DNA of 64,000 nt from Rhodospirillales bacterium (GTDB taxonomy: Bacteria; Pseudomonadota; Alphaproteobacteria; Acetobacterales; Acetobacteraceae). The translations under genes and the position numbers were made by a program. The notes under the pieces were generated by a model. The model did no database searches. It was not told where the DNA came from and saw only the letters and a list, made by a program, of their open reading frames with translations. The stretch lies in assembly GCA_025352665.1 (NCBI GenBank), contig JANXSM010000041.1, positions 1 to 64,000 on the forward strand, read 5' to 3'. Numbering within the stretch: position 1 is the first letter of the stretch; each line of letters starts with the position of its first letter. Below, piece by piece: positions 37,059 through 47,148 of this stretch.

Positions 37059-39131
37059 TTACCCGAGCCTGTTGAGGCTCGCGAAATCGCGGTTGCTCGC
37101 AACCAGCTCCTCCAGCAGCGGGGCAGGCTGCCACCCTGCCCCGCTTTCGGCGAACATGCTGCGCACAACGTTGAGGATCGCGCCGAGACCGTGCGCGTCC
37201 GCCGTGTGCATCGGCCCCCCGCGCCAGGAGGGAAAGCCGTAGCCGTGCACCAGCACGACATCGATGTCGGACGGGCGGGCGGCGATGCCCTCCGCCAGGA
37301 TCTTGGCCCCCTCGTTCACCATGGCGGCGAGCACGCGGGTTTGGATATGCACAGCCGAGATCGGCTTGCGGCGAAGGCCGCGCTCGGCTGAGGCGCGCTC
37401 CACCAGCGCGGTCACCTCCGGATCGACCACGCGCTTACTATCCTGGTGCAAGTAATAGCCGCGGCCAGTCTTCTGGCCGAAATGTCCCTCCTCGCAGATC
37501 CAGTCGGCAATCGGAACATAGCGCTCTAGGGCGTCGCGGGTGGCTGCCAAGCGTTTGCGCTGAGCCCAGCCGATGTCGAGACCGGCGAGATCGCCGACTG
37601 CGTACGGGCCCATGGCCATGCCGAATTGTTCGAGTGCGGCATCGACCTCATGCGGCAGCGCGCCATCCTCCAGCGCGTAGTCGCATTGCTTACGCCACAC
37701 CGAGAAGATCCGGTTGCCGATGAACCCGTCGCAGATGCCGGCCACCACCGGCTGCTTGCGGATGCGTTTGGCCAAGGCGAGTGCGGTCGCCAGCACCTGC
37801 GGCGCGGTGCGCCCGGCGCGCACGATCTCCAAAAGCCGCATCACATGAGCGGGGCTGAAGAAATGGAGGCCGAGCACGCGCTCCGGGTTGTCGACCACGT
37901 CAGCCAGCAGGTCGATATTGAGATAGGAGGTGTTGCTGGCCAGGATAGTGTCGCGCCGTACCACGGTGGACAGTCGGCGGAACACATCCTGCTTGGCGTC
38001 GATGTTCTCGATGATCGCCTCGATCACCAGATCGGTATCGCGGAGGGCTGCAACATCGGTTGCGAACGACAGGTGCGCGAGGCGAGCGGCGTGGGCGGCC
38101 GCACTCAGCCGGCCGGATTTGGCCTGGCGGTCGTAGACGGTACGGATGCGCGCCTCCGCCGCCTGCATGGCGGCATCGCCAACCTCCACCAATGTCACCT
38201 CAAGGCCTGCATCGGCCATGGCGATGGCGATGCCAGAGCCCATGGTGCCGCCGCCGACGATACCGACATGGCGGACCGGCCACGGCTGGGCGTCGCGGCC
38301 TTTCGCCGCGGCCCGGTCGGCTGCGAACATGTGACGCAACGCCTTAGACTGGGCGCCGGTGCGCAGCACCTGGAAAGCGGCGTGCTCCTGCTGCAGCGCC
38401 TCGTCAAAGTCGGTGTCGAGCGCCATCGCCACGCAGCGCGCGGCCTCCGCCGGCGCCACGGCCCCGCGCGCCTTGTGAGTGATCGCGCCCAGGGCGGCAT
38501 CGAACGCCGCGCGATTCACCGGCGGCAGCGGCAGGTCGCGAATGCGCGGCAAGCGTGCGGCGTCGGCGAGCGCGCGCGCGCGGATCATCGCTGCATCCCG
38601 CACGTCTGTGGCGACCTCGTCGACGATCCCCGTGGCCAGCGCCTCGGCCGCAGGCACATGGCGGCCGGAAGTGATCATCTCGAGCGCCACCAGCGCACCG
38701 GTCACCCTTGGCAGCCGCTGGGTGCCACCGGCGCCGGGCAACAGGCCGATGCGCACCTCCGGGAAACCCACCACGCCCTCAGGCGCGATCACTCGGGCGT
38801 GGCAGGCCAGCGCCACTTCCAGGCCGCCGCCGAGCGCGGTGCCGAACATCGCGGCCACGATCGGCTTGGGGCTGTGATCCAATGCCTCACACACATCATG
38901 GGTGGTGGTTCCGCCGGGCGGCGCGTCGAACTCGCGGATATCCGCGCCGGCGATGAAGGTGCGCCCGTCGCAGGCGAGTACCCCCGCGCGCAGTCCCGGC
39001 GCCTGGGCCAGCGCCCGCACCGCCGCCACCAGCCTCTCGCGCACCGCCACCGACAGCGCGTTGACCGGGGGATGATCGATGATGATCACGCCGATGTCGC
39101 CCACATGTTCCAGCCGCACCAACTCCGCCAT
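37059..39131 (-). CDS. 3-hydroxyacyl-CoA dehydrogenase / enoyl-CoA hydratase (FadB/FadJ-like)
   Basis: 690 residues from the ATG at 39131 (MAELVRLEHVGDIGV); the upstream in-frame extension has no family similarity. The N-terminal crotonase domain has GADIREFD, GTALGGGLE (E105) and FPEVRIGLLPGAGG (E125). The dehydrogenase domain follows with VGIVGGGTMGSGIA (289-302), GLHFFSP (with the catalytic-type His) and CDGFIGNRIF. A second C-terminal dehydrogenase-like repeat has VHGYGFPSWRGGPMH. It carries out two consecutive beta-oxidation steps. Its 3' end abuts the broken aminotransferase gene on the opposite strand. Confidence 0.93.
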   Translation of the reverse strand: MAELVRLEHVGDIGVIIIDHPPVNALSVAVRERLVAAVRALAQAPGLRAGVLACDGRTFIAGADIREFDAPPGGTTTHDVCEALDHSPKPIVAAMFGTALGGGLEVALACHARVIAPEGVVGFPEVRIGLLPGAGGTQRLPRVTGALVALEMITSGRHVPAAEALATGIVDEVATDVRDAAMIRARALADAARLPRIRDLPLPPVNRAAFDAALGAITHKARGAVAPAEAARCVAMALDTDFDEALQQEHAAFQVLRTGAQSKALRHMFAADRAAAKGRDAQPWPVRHVGIVGGGTMGSGIAIAMADAGLEVTLVEVGDAAMQAAEARIRTVYDRQAKSGRLSAAAHAARLAHLSFATDVAALRDTDLVIEAIIENIDAKQDVFRRLSTVVRRDTILASNTSYLNIDLLADVVDNPERVLGLHFFSPAHVMRLLEIVRAGRTAPQVLATALALAKRIRKQPVVAGICDGFIGNRIFSVWRKQCDYALEDGALPHEVDAALEQFGMAMGPYAVGDLAGLDIGWAQRKRLAATRDALERYVPIADWICEEGHFGQKTGRGYYLHQDSKRVVDPEVTALVERASAERGLRRKPISAVHIQTRVLAAMVNEGAKILAEGIAARPSDIDVVLVHGYGFPSWRGGPMHTADAHGLGAILNVVRSMFAESGAGWQPAPLLEELVASNRDFASLNRLG

Positions 39132-39209
39132 CGCTTTGCTCCACCGCTCGCTCTTCTGTAGGATAATCTGCCCCGCAACCCAGCCGCGCGCCAGGGCCGC
39201 CGGAATTTC

Positions 39210-39238
39210 TTGACTTTGCTGCACTGCACACGTATTTG
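39210..39238 (+). promoter_or_regulatory. Candidate promoter for the RNA helicase gene
   Basis: TTGACT (39210-39215) and TATTTG (39233-39238) are spaced 17 bp apart in the 305-bp divergent gap between the FadB/J-like gene (start 39131) and the helicase (start 39437). It would leave a leader of about 190 nt, common for cold-inducible helicases. No other gene or repeat is seen in the gap. Confidence 0.4.
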
Positions 39239-39436
39239 GTCTAAGCGCCCCTTGATGTGGTTTTGTGCGCTGCCAGCCTGGAAAGACCAGATCCCGCAAA
39301 ACGGGATTGTTCCGGGCGCCAACGCTCCAGGTAGCCCTTTTCACTCAGCAATTTGCGCCGGTTTGCGGTCCTGAAGACCGCTCTCGACGTGTGTCCGCGG
39401 CTTGTGGACGTGCGTCGCCACGCGAGAGTATTTCCT

Positions 39437-40597
39437 ATGACATTCGAAGAACTCGGGCTCGTCCCGCCGTTGCTCAAGGCGCTTGCCGCCGAGGGCTACA
39501 CCACCCCCACCCCCATCCAGCTGCAGGCGATCCCGTTCGCCCTCGCCGGCCGCGACGTGCAGGGCATTGCCCAGACCGGCACCGGCAAGACCGCAGCCTT
39601 CGCCCTGCCGATCCTGCAGCGTCTGGCAGCCAACCCCAAGCGCGTCGGCCCCGGCGGCTGCCGCGTGCTGGTGTTGGCACCAACCCGCGAGCTCGCCAAC
39701 CAGATCTCTGAGAGCTTCCGCATCTACGGCAAGTTCATGAACCTCAAGGTCACCGTCATGTTCGGTGGCGTGCCGAAAGGTCGCCAGTCCCGCGCCATGG
39801 CGATGGGTGTCGACGTGCTGGTGGCGACCCCGGGTCGCCTCATGGACCATATGTCCGACCGCACCGTGCGGCTCGACCAGGTGGAAATGCTGGTGCTCGA
39901 CGAGGCCGACCACATGCTTGACCTCGGCTTTATCGTGCCAATTCGCAAGATCGTGAGCCAGATCCCAGCGCAGCGGCAGACACTGTTCTTTTCGGCGACT
40001 ATGCCGAACGAGATCGGCGGCCTTGCTGGAGCGATGCTGAAGAATCCAGCGCAGGTGGCGGTCGCACCTGTGGCCACCACTGCGGAGCGTGTCGAGCAGC
40101 ATGTCATCATGCTGGAAACCTCGCGCAAGCGTGCCGTCCTGTTCGACCTGCTGATGGGCCCAGCCGCCGGCCGCACCCTGGTGTTCACGCGCACCAAGCA
40201 CGGCGCCGACCGCGTGGTGCGTTACCTCGAGGAAAGCGGCCTGCCCGCCACGGCCATCCACGGCAACAAAAGCCAAGGCCAGCGTGAGCGCGCGCTGTCC
40301 GATTTCCGCGGCGGCAAGTGCCGCGTGCTGATCGCGACCGACATCGCCGCGCGCGGCATCGATGTCGACGGCGTCACTCATGTTATCAACTATGACCTTC
40401 CGAATGTCCCAGAGAGCTACGTCCACCGCATCGGCCGCACCGCGCGCGCCGGGGCAACCGGCACTGCCATCAGCCTGTGCGACGGCGAGGAGCGGGCCTT
40501 CCTGCGGAGTATCGAAAAGTTGATCCGCTCCAAGGTCCCGGTGATGGTACCGCCGGGTCAAGCGGCTGCCCAGGCACCTCGCGCCCGTGCCGCCTAA
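39437..40597 (+). CDS. DEAD-box RNA helicase (RhlE type)
   Basis: 386 residues from the ATG at 39437 (MTFEELGLVPPLLKALAAEGY), which begins with the Q-motif (TPTPIQLQAIP). Helicase motifs in order: I AQTGTGKT, Ia PTRELANQI, Ib TPGRLMDHM, II LDEADHMLD, III FSATMP, IV TLVFTRTKHGAD, V ATDIAARGID, VI HRIGRTARAG. It remodels RNA in the cytoplasm, in ribosome assembly or mRNA decay. The C-terminal tail is short, unlike longer RhlE proteins with basic tails. Confidence 0.94.
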   Translation: MTFEELGLVPPLLKALAAEGYTTPTPIQLQAIPFALAGRDVQGIAQTGTGKTAAFALPILQRLAANPKRVGPGGCRVLVLAPTRELANQISESFRIYGKFMNLKVTVMFGGVPKGRQSRAMAMGVDVLVATPGRLMDHMSDRTVRLDQVEMLVLDEADHMLDLGFIVPIRKIVSQIPAQRQTLFFSATMPNEIGGLAGAMLKNPAQVAVAPVATTAERVEQHVIMLETSRKRAVLFDLLMGPAAGRTLVFTRTKHGADRVVRYLEESGLPATAIHGNKSQGQRERALSDFRGGKCRVLIATDIAARGIDVDGVTHVINYDLPNVPESYVHRIGRTARAGATGTAISLCDGEERAFLRSIEKLIRSKVPVMVPPGQAAAQAPRARAA

Positions 40598-40634
40598 ACG
40601 AATGATTTCTCGACTAATTTGAAACTATAAAACA

Positions 40635-40662
40635 CGGCGAGTCACGTTGACGTGGCTCGCCG
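40635..40662 (+). terminator. Hairpin between the helicase and xylanase genes
   Basis: CGGCGAGTCACG (40635-40646) pairs with CGTGGCTCGCCG (40651-40662), with one T-G position and a TTGA loop. It may terminate the helicase message or sit in the leader of the xylanase gene. The T-rich tail lies on the minus-strand side only (TGTTTTATAG). Confidence 0.45.
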
Positions 40663-40704
40663 AACGCCTCAAGCAACTACAGCAGATTTCATCCGGAGCG
40701 CTGC

Positions 40705-41793
40705 ATGCCGCGCCTTGGCCGTCGATCACTTCTCGCAGGATCAGCGCTCGCCCTGATGGCAGCCGATACGGTGCCCGCCCTGAATGCGCGCGCAAAACGG
40801 CGCGGGCTGTTCTTTGGCTCCGCCCTCAGCGACGACACGCTGGCCAACGACCCAATGGCGACCGCCCGAGTGGACGCCGAATGCGGCATGGTGGTCGGCG
40901 AGGCCTCTTACAAATGGGCCGATATCCACCCTGCTCCGCAAACCTATGATTTCAGCCGCGCCGACGCGCTACTCAGCTTTGCCAATAGCCACGCCATCCG
41001 CACCCGCGGCCACACGCTGGTCTGGCACGAAGGCAATCCGGACTGGCTGGAGCCGACGCTGAATGCGGGCAACGCCGAGAATATTCTGACCGACCACGTT
41101 CGCACCGTCGTCGGCCACTTTAAGGGCAAGCTCGTTCACTGGGACGTGGCGAATGAGGTGATCGACCCCGATGACAAGCAGCCTCTGAAGCTGCGTCGCA
41201 CGCTGTGGCAGCGCGCTCTGGGCCCGGCCTATCTCGACATCGCCTTCCACACGACCGCAGAAACCGACCCGGGCGCGTTGCGCGTGCTGAACGATTTCGG
41301 GACCGACTACACGCTGGCGTGGCAGGAGCGCAAACGCGTGGCCCTGCTCGAACTGCTGGCCGACATGTTGCGTCGCGGCGTGCCGGTGCAGGCGGTCGGG
41401 CTGCAGGGCCATCTCGACGCCGGTGAAATCACGCTCGACCAGAACGTTATGGCGAAGTTTGTGGCCGATATCGCCTCTATGGGGCTGAAAGTGATCGTCA
41501 CCGAGCTCGACGTGCGCGACCAGCGGCTGCCCGCCGATATTTCGGTGCGCGACGATGCGGTCGCAGCTCACGCCCGCGCCTGGCTGGACGCGGTGCTGGC
41601 GAGCCCCGCAGTGCTGGGTGTGCTGACCTGGGGCATGTCGGACCGGCACAGTTGGCTGAATGACAAGTTCCCTCGCCCGGACCGGCTGACCCAGCGGCCG
41701 CTGCCGCTCGATGTTGGGCTCAACCGTAAGAAGCTGTGGTCGGCGATCGCAGCCTCGATCGACAGCGCGCCGATCCGCACCGCGATGCGGTAG
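40705..41793 (+). CDS. GH10 endo-1,4-beta-xylanase-like glycoside hydrolase
   Basis: 362 residues. The N-terminus has a Tat-type signal (LGRRSLLAGSALALMAADTV). The GH10 barrel shows RGHTLVWH, then HWDVANEVID with the acid/base E151, and VIVTELDV with the nucleophile E267; LQGHLD lies between. It should cleave xylan or related beta-glycans outside the cytoplasm by a retaining mechanism. It is a single-domain enzyme without a carbohydrate-binding module. The segment after LVWH is EGNPDW rather than the common SQxPxW, so specificity may differ. Confidence 0.9.
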   Translation: MPRLGRRSLLAGSALALMAADTVPALNARAKRRGLFFGSALSDDTLANDPMATARVDAECGMVVGEASYKWADIHPAPQTYDFSRADALLSFANSHAIRTRGHTLVWHEGNPDWLEPTLNAGNAENILTDHVRTVVGHFKGKLVHWDVANEVIDPDDKQPLKLRRTLWQRALGPAYLDIAFHTTAETDPGALRVLNDFGTDYTLAWQERKRVALLELLADMLRRGVPVQAVGLQGHLDAGEITLDQNVMAKFVADIASMGLKVIVTELDVRDQRLPADISVRDDAVAAHARAWLDAVLASPAVLGVLTWGMSDRHSWLNDKFPRPDRLTQRPLPLDVGLNRKKLWSAIAASIDSAPIRTAMR

Positions 41794-41967
41794 TGCGGAC
41801 AAAAGCGACAGAGCTGACGTAAAGCCGCGCAAAGATGACAGGATCTGATCCGGGCCCTGGTGAAGACTATCGGTGCGGGTGCCAGATCAGTAACGGTGCA
41901 GCGCACCGAAGCGCCGAAGTCTGACAAGGCCAAAGGTGGAGTTCCCTTCGACGAGCGGCAACCCTGG

Positions 41968-43068
41968 TCAGCGGCCTGCGGCCGCGGGCTGCCGGGCTTC
42001 GATCTGCTCGATCAGGAGATGGGCAAAATCCACCCAGCCCGTGTCGGAATGGGGCGCAGCCGTGCCGAGTGGGTCGGTGAGCAACCCCAGGATTGCTTGT
42101 GCCACACCATCGGCGGTGGGCGGGCACAACCGGGCGAGTGGCTCGTGCGCCAGTTGTTCGGCGAGGCCGCCGACTTCGGTCGCCACCACCCAGCGGCGGG
42201 CTGCGATCGCTGCGGCGGCGACGCCGCTCTGGCTGGCTTCGCGATGCGACAGCACCAACGCGTCGGCCCAGGCGAGGATGTTGCCGATCTCACCCTCGGG
42301 GATCCAGCGGCGATCGACCGTGACATTGGGCATGGCGCGCAGCTGCGCAAGCGTTGTTGACTCGGCTCCGAGGCCTGCGATCCGCACCTCGATATCCGCG
42401 CGCGGACCGAGCCGGCCGAGGGCGTCGGCAAACAGGTCGAGACCTTTGTAGGGCAACAGGCGGCCGAAGAAGAGCAGGCGAAGCGGTCCGCCGTGGCTGG
42501 CCGGCGGCGGGGGTGGCGGGCCAAAATTGAAGGGGGGGTGGGAGGCCACGATCAACGGCCGCCCCGCCAAAGCGTTCTGCTCGCGTAGGCGCGCCGCCAC
42601 GTGAGCTGAAAGTGCCACCAGCCCGCAGGCGCCGTCGGCGAGCCTTCGCTGCAGCTTCATCTGGAACGGAAACCCGTCGCCGGGATGGCTGTCGGCGTCA
42701 TGGATCACCACCCAATAAGGCACGCCGAGCCGGCGCAGGGCTGCTGACATCAGCAGGTCGAGCGGTGCCGGCATGGCACAGATCGCGATGTCTGGCCTCA
42801 GCGCCTGGAGTCGCTTTATCAGGCCTGGCAGCAACAACGGCATGGTCAGGATGCGGGTCATAAACCCCTGCAGTCCCGTATAGGTCGCGTAGGCAAGTTC
42901 CACCTGTGGCGGTGCTACCTGCTCCATCAACTCCGACTGCCGCGACAGCGAAAGCATGCTGACGACATTCTCAACGTGGCGCAGGCCGCCGGCGAGTTCG
43001 AGGGCAAAGCGCGGGCCAGCGCCGCGGCGGCCCCATTGCCAGACGAGAACCCTTAGAGTTCCGCGCAT
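41968..43068 (-). CDS. GT4-type glycosyltransferase
   Basis: About 366 residues. The start at 43068 (MRGTLRVLVWQWGRRGAGPRF) is 2 bp from the stop of the previous glycosyltransferase gene; a longer frame would lie entirely inside that gene. A two-domain GT-B fold is suggested: N-terminal LVWQWGRRGAGPRFALEL, then LLFFGRLLPYKGLDLFADAL starting the donor domain, and LVLSHREASQSGVAAAAIAA with VVATEVGGLAEQ at the end. Donor and acceptor are unknown. It is the last gene of a run that begins with a peptide-type ABC importer. Confidence 0.85.
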   Translation of the reverse strand: MRGTLRVLVWQWGRRGAGPRFALELAGGLRHVENVVSMLSLSRQSELMEQVAPPQVELAYATYTGLQGFMTRILTMPLLLPGLIKRLQALRPDIAICAMPAPLDLLMSAALRRLGVPYWVVIHDADSHPGDGFPFQMKLQRRLADGACGLVALSAHVAARLREQNALAGRPLIVASHPPFNFGPPPPPPASHGGPLRLLFFGRLLPYKGLDLFADALGRLGPRADIEVRIAGLGAESTTLAQLRAMPNVTVDRRWIPEGEIGNILAWADALVLSHREASQSGVAAAAIAARRWVVATEVGGLAEQLAHEPLARLCPPTADGVAQAILGLLTDPLGTAAPHSDTGWVDFAHLLIEQIEARQPAAAGR

Positions 43069-43069
43069 G

Positions 43070-44293
43070 TTACAAAAGACCCAGTGCCGCGACCGCATCG
43101 CGCAACGGCGTGTCGCCCAGGCGCTCCTGCGCCATGCGCCGGCCGGCGGCCCCGAGATGCGCTCGCAACGCCGCACTGCCGGCGAGTTCGAGCAGATGCG
43201 TCGCAGCGTCATCCACATCCGCCTCCGCCCATTCGGCTCCCGGTGCTTCGAACACGCCGCGCGGATCGGTCGCCGAGACCAGACGGTAACGCACCAGCCG
43301 GGCGGAGGATGCGTCCATGAATTCGGTGTTGGCCGACCATCCGGTGGCGATCACGGGAATGCCGAGCAGCATCGCCTCGGCGGGGACCAGGCCGAAGCCT
43401 TCGCTGCGGTGAAGCGAGAGCACAATGTCAGCGCAGGCGGTCAGCGCGTGGCGATCGGCATCGTCCCACATCCGCGTTTCGAAGCGCACATTGCCAAGGC
43501 CTGCGGCGGCGTCGCGCAAGGCGGCGAAATCAGACTCGTGCTGGGCGGTGTGGGTCACTTTGAGGAGCAATATCCGGTCCGGCCGGTCGCCGAAAGCCCG
43601 GCTATGGGCAGCGATGGCGGCGAGCGGGTTTTTGCGCGCGAAGCTGGAGGCGAGGCTGAACGAGACGAGGGTGATCAGCGCATCCGGCGGCAAGTCAAAA
43701 TCGGCGCGGGTGCGGCCCGAGGGGCGTGGCGGCGCCAGGCCGATCGCCGGGGGCACCACGCGCAGGGCGATGGGTGATCCCGGCGGCAGCAAGGTTGCAA
43801 TCGCGTCGGCGCTGAACCGAGACAGGGTCCAGATCTCGTGGACGAACGGCAGGCCGGCCCGCCAGACGGCCGGCATGGTCGGCAGCTCCCATGCCCAATA
43901 GCCGATCACCCGTCTTCCCCGCGCCAGGGCGCGCGGCAGGCGCAGCAGGGTCAGCGGCATCATCGGGCTGTTGGCATGCAGCACCAGCGGCATGCCGCGC
44001 GGCGGGATGGTGGCGATCCGAGCCGGAGCGGTGACGCTGTCGCCGGTGTCGATCGGGATGGTCGCGGCTCCCATTGCCTGCAGCGCCGCCAGCATCAGGC
44101 GCGCATTTTCACCGAGGCCGGAGGGGCGGTTGATTTCGCCGGCGAGCACCAAGCCGCCCCCCGCTGGCGGCGGCTTTCGGTCCGGCCTCGGCGCCAAGGC
44201 GCCGGTAATCGCCGCAAGCGCGCTTCGCCTGGGTCCGGCCGGCAGCAATCGCCAGGCGCGATGCTTCCAGCCGAGCGTCTCAGGCGACATCAT
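43070..44293 (-). CDS. GT4-type glycosyltransferase
   Basis: About 407 residues. ATG codons at 44293 and 44290 both overlap the stop of the ABC ATPase gene; I take the first. Features: GEINRPSGLGENARLMLAAL near the N-terminus, VIGYWAWELPTMPAVW in the acceptor domain, and HRSEGFGLVPAEAMLLGIP in the donor domain, the E-x7-E motif of GT4 enzymes. There is no signal or membrane segment. The overlap with the importer ATPase implies shared translation although the roles seem unrelated. Confidence 0.87.
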   Translation of the reverse strand: MMSPETLGWKHRAWRLLPAGPRRSALAAITGALAPRPDRKPPPAGGGLVLAGEINRPSGLGENARLMLAALQAMGAATIPIDTGDSVTAPARIATIPPRGMPLVLHANSPMMPLTLLRLPRALARGRRVIGYWAWELPTMPAVWRAGLPFVHEIWTLSRFSADAIATLLPPGSPIALRVVPPAIGLAPPRPSGRTRADFDLPPDALITLVSFSLASSFARKNPLAAIAAHSRAFGDRPDRILLLKVTHTAQHESDFAALRDAAAGLGNVRFETRMWDDADRHALTACADIVLSLHRSEGFGLVPAEAMLLGIPVIATGWSANTEFMDASSARLVRYRLVSATDPRGVFEAPGAEWAEADVDDAATHLLELAGSAALRAHLGAAGRRMAQERLGDTPLRDAVAALGLL

Positions 44294-45266
44294 TGAGGTG
44301 ACAGGCGCTTTTCTGTCCGGGCGCGATTTCGCGCAGTTTGGGGATTTCCACCTTGCAGCGCGGCATGGCGTGGGGGCAGCGCGGGTGGAAATGGCAGCCC
44401 GGAGGTGGGTGCAACGGGCTGGGCAGTTCGCCCTGGATGGCGCCGAAGTGGCTGCGGCGGTTCTCCAGTCGCGGCACCTCGGCGAGCAGCGCCTGGGTGT
44501 AGGGATGGTTGGGGTGGGAGAACACGACCTCCGCCGGCGCCTCCTCCACAATGCGGCCGAGATACATGATGGCGACGCGGTCGCTGACATGTTCGACCAC
44601 GCCGAGGTCGTGGCTGATGAACAGGCAGGTGAGGTTCAGCTCGGTGCGCAGGTCGAGAAACAGGTTGATAATCTGCGCCTGGATCGAAACGTCGAGTGCT
44701 GCGACCGACTCGTCGCAGACCAGCATGTCCGGCTGCACCGCAAGCGCCCGGGCGATGCCGATACGCTGGCGCTGGCCGCCGCTGAACTGGTGCGGGTAGC
44801 GGCGCTTCAGTGTCGGGTCGAGGCCGGCGCGGCGCATCTGGGCATCGACATAGGCGTCGAACCCTTCCGGGCCGATCAGCCCATGCACGCGCGGCGCCTC
44901 GCCAATGATTTCGGCCACGCGCAGCCGCGGGTTGAGGCTGGACTGCGGGTCCTGAAAGATCATCTGCACGCCAAGCCGGGCGGATTTCAGGGCGGCGGCC
45001 TGGAAATCCGCCCTGTCACGGCCGCGCCAGAACACTTGGCCGTCGGAGGGCTTGAGGATGCCGGCCGCGAGACGGCCGAGGGTGGATTTGCCGCAGCCTG
45101 ATTCGCCGACCAGGCCGACCACTTCGCCCGGCCGGATGCTGAGGCTGACATGGTCGACGGCGTGGACGATCGGCGCGGGTCTCTGGCCGAGCAGGCGGGA
45201 GAGGGCGCCGTTGGGTGTGCCAAAGCGGCGCGATACCTCGCGCAGCTCGATCAGGGCCTCGCTCAT
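44280..45266 (-). CDS. Peptide ABC importer ATP-binding protein (OppF/DppF type)
   Basis: 328 residues, full length for the family. Walker [10 protein letters not shown], signature [14 protein letters not shown], Walker [14 protein letters not shown] (Ser in place of the usual Pro after DE), H-loop LFISHDLGV. The C-terminal oligopeptide domain has [15 protein letters not shown] and [19 protein letters not shown], with cysteines resembling the Fe-S-type cluster region of DppF/OppF. Overlaps the DppD-type gene as ATGA. Confidence 0.93.
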   Translation of the reverse strand: MSEALIELREVSRRFGTPNGALSRLLGQRPAPIVHAVDHVSLSIRPGEVVGLVGESGCGKSTLGRLAAGILKPSDGQVFWRGRDRADFQAAALKSARLGVQMIFQDPQSSLNPRLRVAEIIGEAPRVHGLIGPEGFDAYVDAQMRRAGLDPTLKRRYPHQFSGGQRQRIGIARALAVQPDMLVCDESVAALDVSIQAQIINLFLDLRTELNLTCLFISHDLGVVEHVSDRVAIMYLGRIVEEAPAEVVFSHPNHPYTQALLAEVPRLENRRSHFGAIQGELPSPLHPPPGCHFHPRCPHAMPRCKVEIPKLREIAPGQKSACHLNDVA

Positions 45267-46222
45267 ATGCGCACCGGATGGAAGCAGCGCAGGGTGCGGT
45301 CCGGTTCGGGCATCGTCAGCGGCGGCTCCTGGGCGCAGGTTTCGGTGGCGGCGGAGCAGCGGGTGCGAAAGGCACAGCCGGCGGGGCGGTCGAGCGGCGA
45401 TGGGGTCATGCCGGGGATCTGCAACAGCTTGGCGCCGCGTTTGTTGCGGCTGGGCACGCTGCCGATCAGCCCCGCGGTGTAATGGTGCATCGGGCGGTCG
45501 AGAACCGCGTCGACCGAGCCCGATTCAACGATACGGCCGGCATACATCACCGCCACCCGGTCCGCGAGGCCTGCGACGACACTGAGATCATGCGTGATCC
45601 ACAGCAGCGAGGTGCCGCGCTCGGCCGCCAGTTTCTGCACCACGGCAAGGATCTGCGCCTGGATGGTCACGTCCAGCGCCGTGGTCGGCTCGTCCGCGAT
45701 GATCAATGCCGGGTTGTGCAGCAGGGCGATGGCGATCGCCACGCGCTGGCGCATGCCGCCGCTGAACTGGTGGGGATAGGAGGACAGGCGTTCGTCGGGG
45801 CTGGGGATGCCGACCTGTCCCAACGCGTCGCGCGCGCGGGTGCGGGCGACGACGTGGGAGACGTTGTCGTGCGCCCGCACGGTCTCGATCCTCTGCGTGT
45901 CGATGCGCAGGACCGGGTTCAGCGTCATCATCGGGTCCTGGAAGATCATGGCAATCCTGTTGCCGCGCAGCTTGCGCAGTTCGGGCTCGGGCAGGCCGGT
46001 GATGTCGCGGCCTTGGAACAGCACCTGGCCGGACACTATGCGGCCGGGTGGGTCGACCAGACCGATGATAGAGAAGCCGGTGACGGATTTGCCGGAGCCC
46101 GATTCGCCGACGAGGCCCAGCACCTCGCCGCGGCGGACCGACAGGCTGACGCCGTCGACGGCCCGCAGGGCGCCGACGCGCGTGTCGAAATGCGTGTGCA
46201 GGTCGCGCAGTTCGAGCGTCAT
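45263..46222 (-). CDS. Peptide ABC importer ATP-binding protein (DppD/OppD type)
   Basis: About 319 residues from the ATG at 46222 ([22 protein letters not shown]), 5 bp after the permease stop; the longer frame lies over the permease gene. Walker A is GESGSGKSV, signature [14 protein letters not shown], Walker [14 protein letters not shown]. The C-terminal part has [12 protein letters not shown] and the Cys-rich [19 protein letters not shown]. It forms the ATPase dimer with the OppF-type protein. Confidence 0.93.
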   Translation of the reverse strand: MTLELRDLHTHFDTRVGALRAVDGVSLSVRRGEVLGLVGESGSGKSVTGFSIIGLVDPPGRIVSGQVLFQGRDITGLPEPELRKLRGNRIAMIFQDPMMTLNPVLRIDTQRIETVRAHDNVSHVVARTRARDALGQVGIPSPDERLSSYPHQFSGGMRQRVAIAIALLHNPALIIADEPTTALDVTIQAQILAVVQKLAAERGTSLLWITHDLSVVAGLADRVAVMYAGRIVESGSVDAVLDRPMHHYTAGLIGSVPSRNKRGAKLLQIPGMTPSPLDRPAGCAFRTRCSAATETCAQEPPLTMPEPDRTLRCFHPVRI

Positions 46223-46227
46223 CTCAC

Positions 46228-47148
46228 TCACCGCTGCAACCGGGGATTCAGCACATCGCGCAGCTGGTCGCCGACGAGATTGATGGCCATGATCGTTACC
46301 AGAAGCGCGATCCCCGGGTAGAAGCTGATCCAGTATTTGCCGCTGAGCATGTACTGGTAGCCGTTGGCGATGAGCAGGCCGAGCGACGGCTCGGTAATGG
46401 GCACGCCCAAACCAAGAAAGCTCAGCGTCGCCTCCAGGGCGATGGCGCGGGCGACCTGAATGGTGCCGATGACGATAAGCGGCGGCAGGCAATTGGGCAG
46501 CAGGTGACGGAACACCACGCGCCATTTCGGCAGTGCCAGGCACTCTGCCGCCTCGATATATTCGCGGGCGCGTTCGGCCAGCGCGGCACCGCGCGCGGTG
46601 CGGGCGTAGCTGGCCCATTCCACGATGACGAGGGCCAGCATGACGTTGACCACGCCTTTGCCGAGCGCGGCCAGGATCATCAGCGCCACCAAAATCGCCG
46701 GAAACGATAGCTGTAGATCAACAAGCCGCATGATCGCCGCTTCCACCCGCCCGCCGGCGTAGGCGGCGGTGAGCCCGAGCGAGGTTCCAACCAGCCCCGC
46801 CACGAGCGCCGAGCCGGCGCCGACGATAAGCGAGATGCGCAGGCCGTAGAGGATGCCAGACAGCATGTCGCGGCCCTGGTCGTCGGTGCCGAGCCAGAAT
46901 GTGAGACCGTCGGCCGAGCTGGATCCGGGTGGCAGGCGGCCGTCCATGATGTCGAGCTGGGCAAGGTCGTACGGGTTCTGCGGCGCGATCAGGGACGCGG
47001 TAACAGCGAGCAGGATGATGACGACGATCACCACCAGGCCGGCTATGGCGACGGGGCTTTGGGCGAAGTCGCCGGCGATGCGCGCGAATGGCGACTGCTC
47101 GCGTGGCCTCGCCCGAGGTGCTGCCACGGGCTTTTCAAGAACCGCCAT
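46228..47148 (-). CDS. Peptide ABC importer permease (DppC type)
   Basis: 306 residues. Typical DppC features: a single N-terminal helix (VAIAGLVVIVVIILLAVTAS), then LTFWLGTDDQGRDMLSGILYG, the EAA loop REYIEAAECLALPKWRVVFRHLL and a final GDQLRDVLNPRLQR. Stop and start of the two permease genes share bases as TGATG at 47146-47150. Confidence 0.93.
   Translation of the reverse strand: MAVLEKPVAAPRARPREQSPFARIAGDFAQSPVAIAGLVVIVVIILLAVTASLIAPQNPYDLAQLDIMDGRLPPGSSSADGLTFWLGTDDQGRDMLSGILYGLRISLIVGAGSALVAGLVGTSLGLTAAYAGGRVEAAIMRLVDLQLSFPAILVALMILAALGKGVVNVMLALVIVEWASYARTARGAALAERAREYIEAAECLALPKWRVVFRHLLPNCLPPLIVIGTIQVARAIALEATLSFLGLGVPITEPSLGLLIANGYQYMLSGKYWISFYPGIALLVTIMAINLVGDQLRDVLNPRLQR

Noticed and set aside
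36930-37391. Open frame starting with ATG right after the TAA in the aminotransferase remnant
   Set aside because: Its first ~40 residues are the C-terminus of the broken aminotransferase; the rest is antisense to the FadB/J-like gene.
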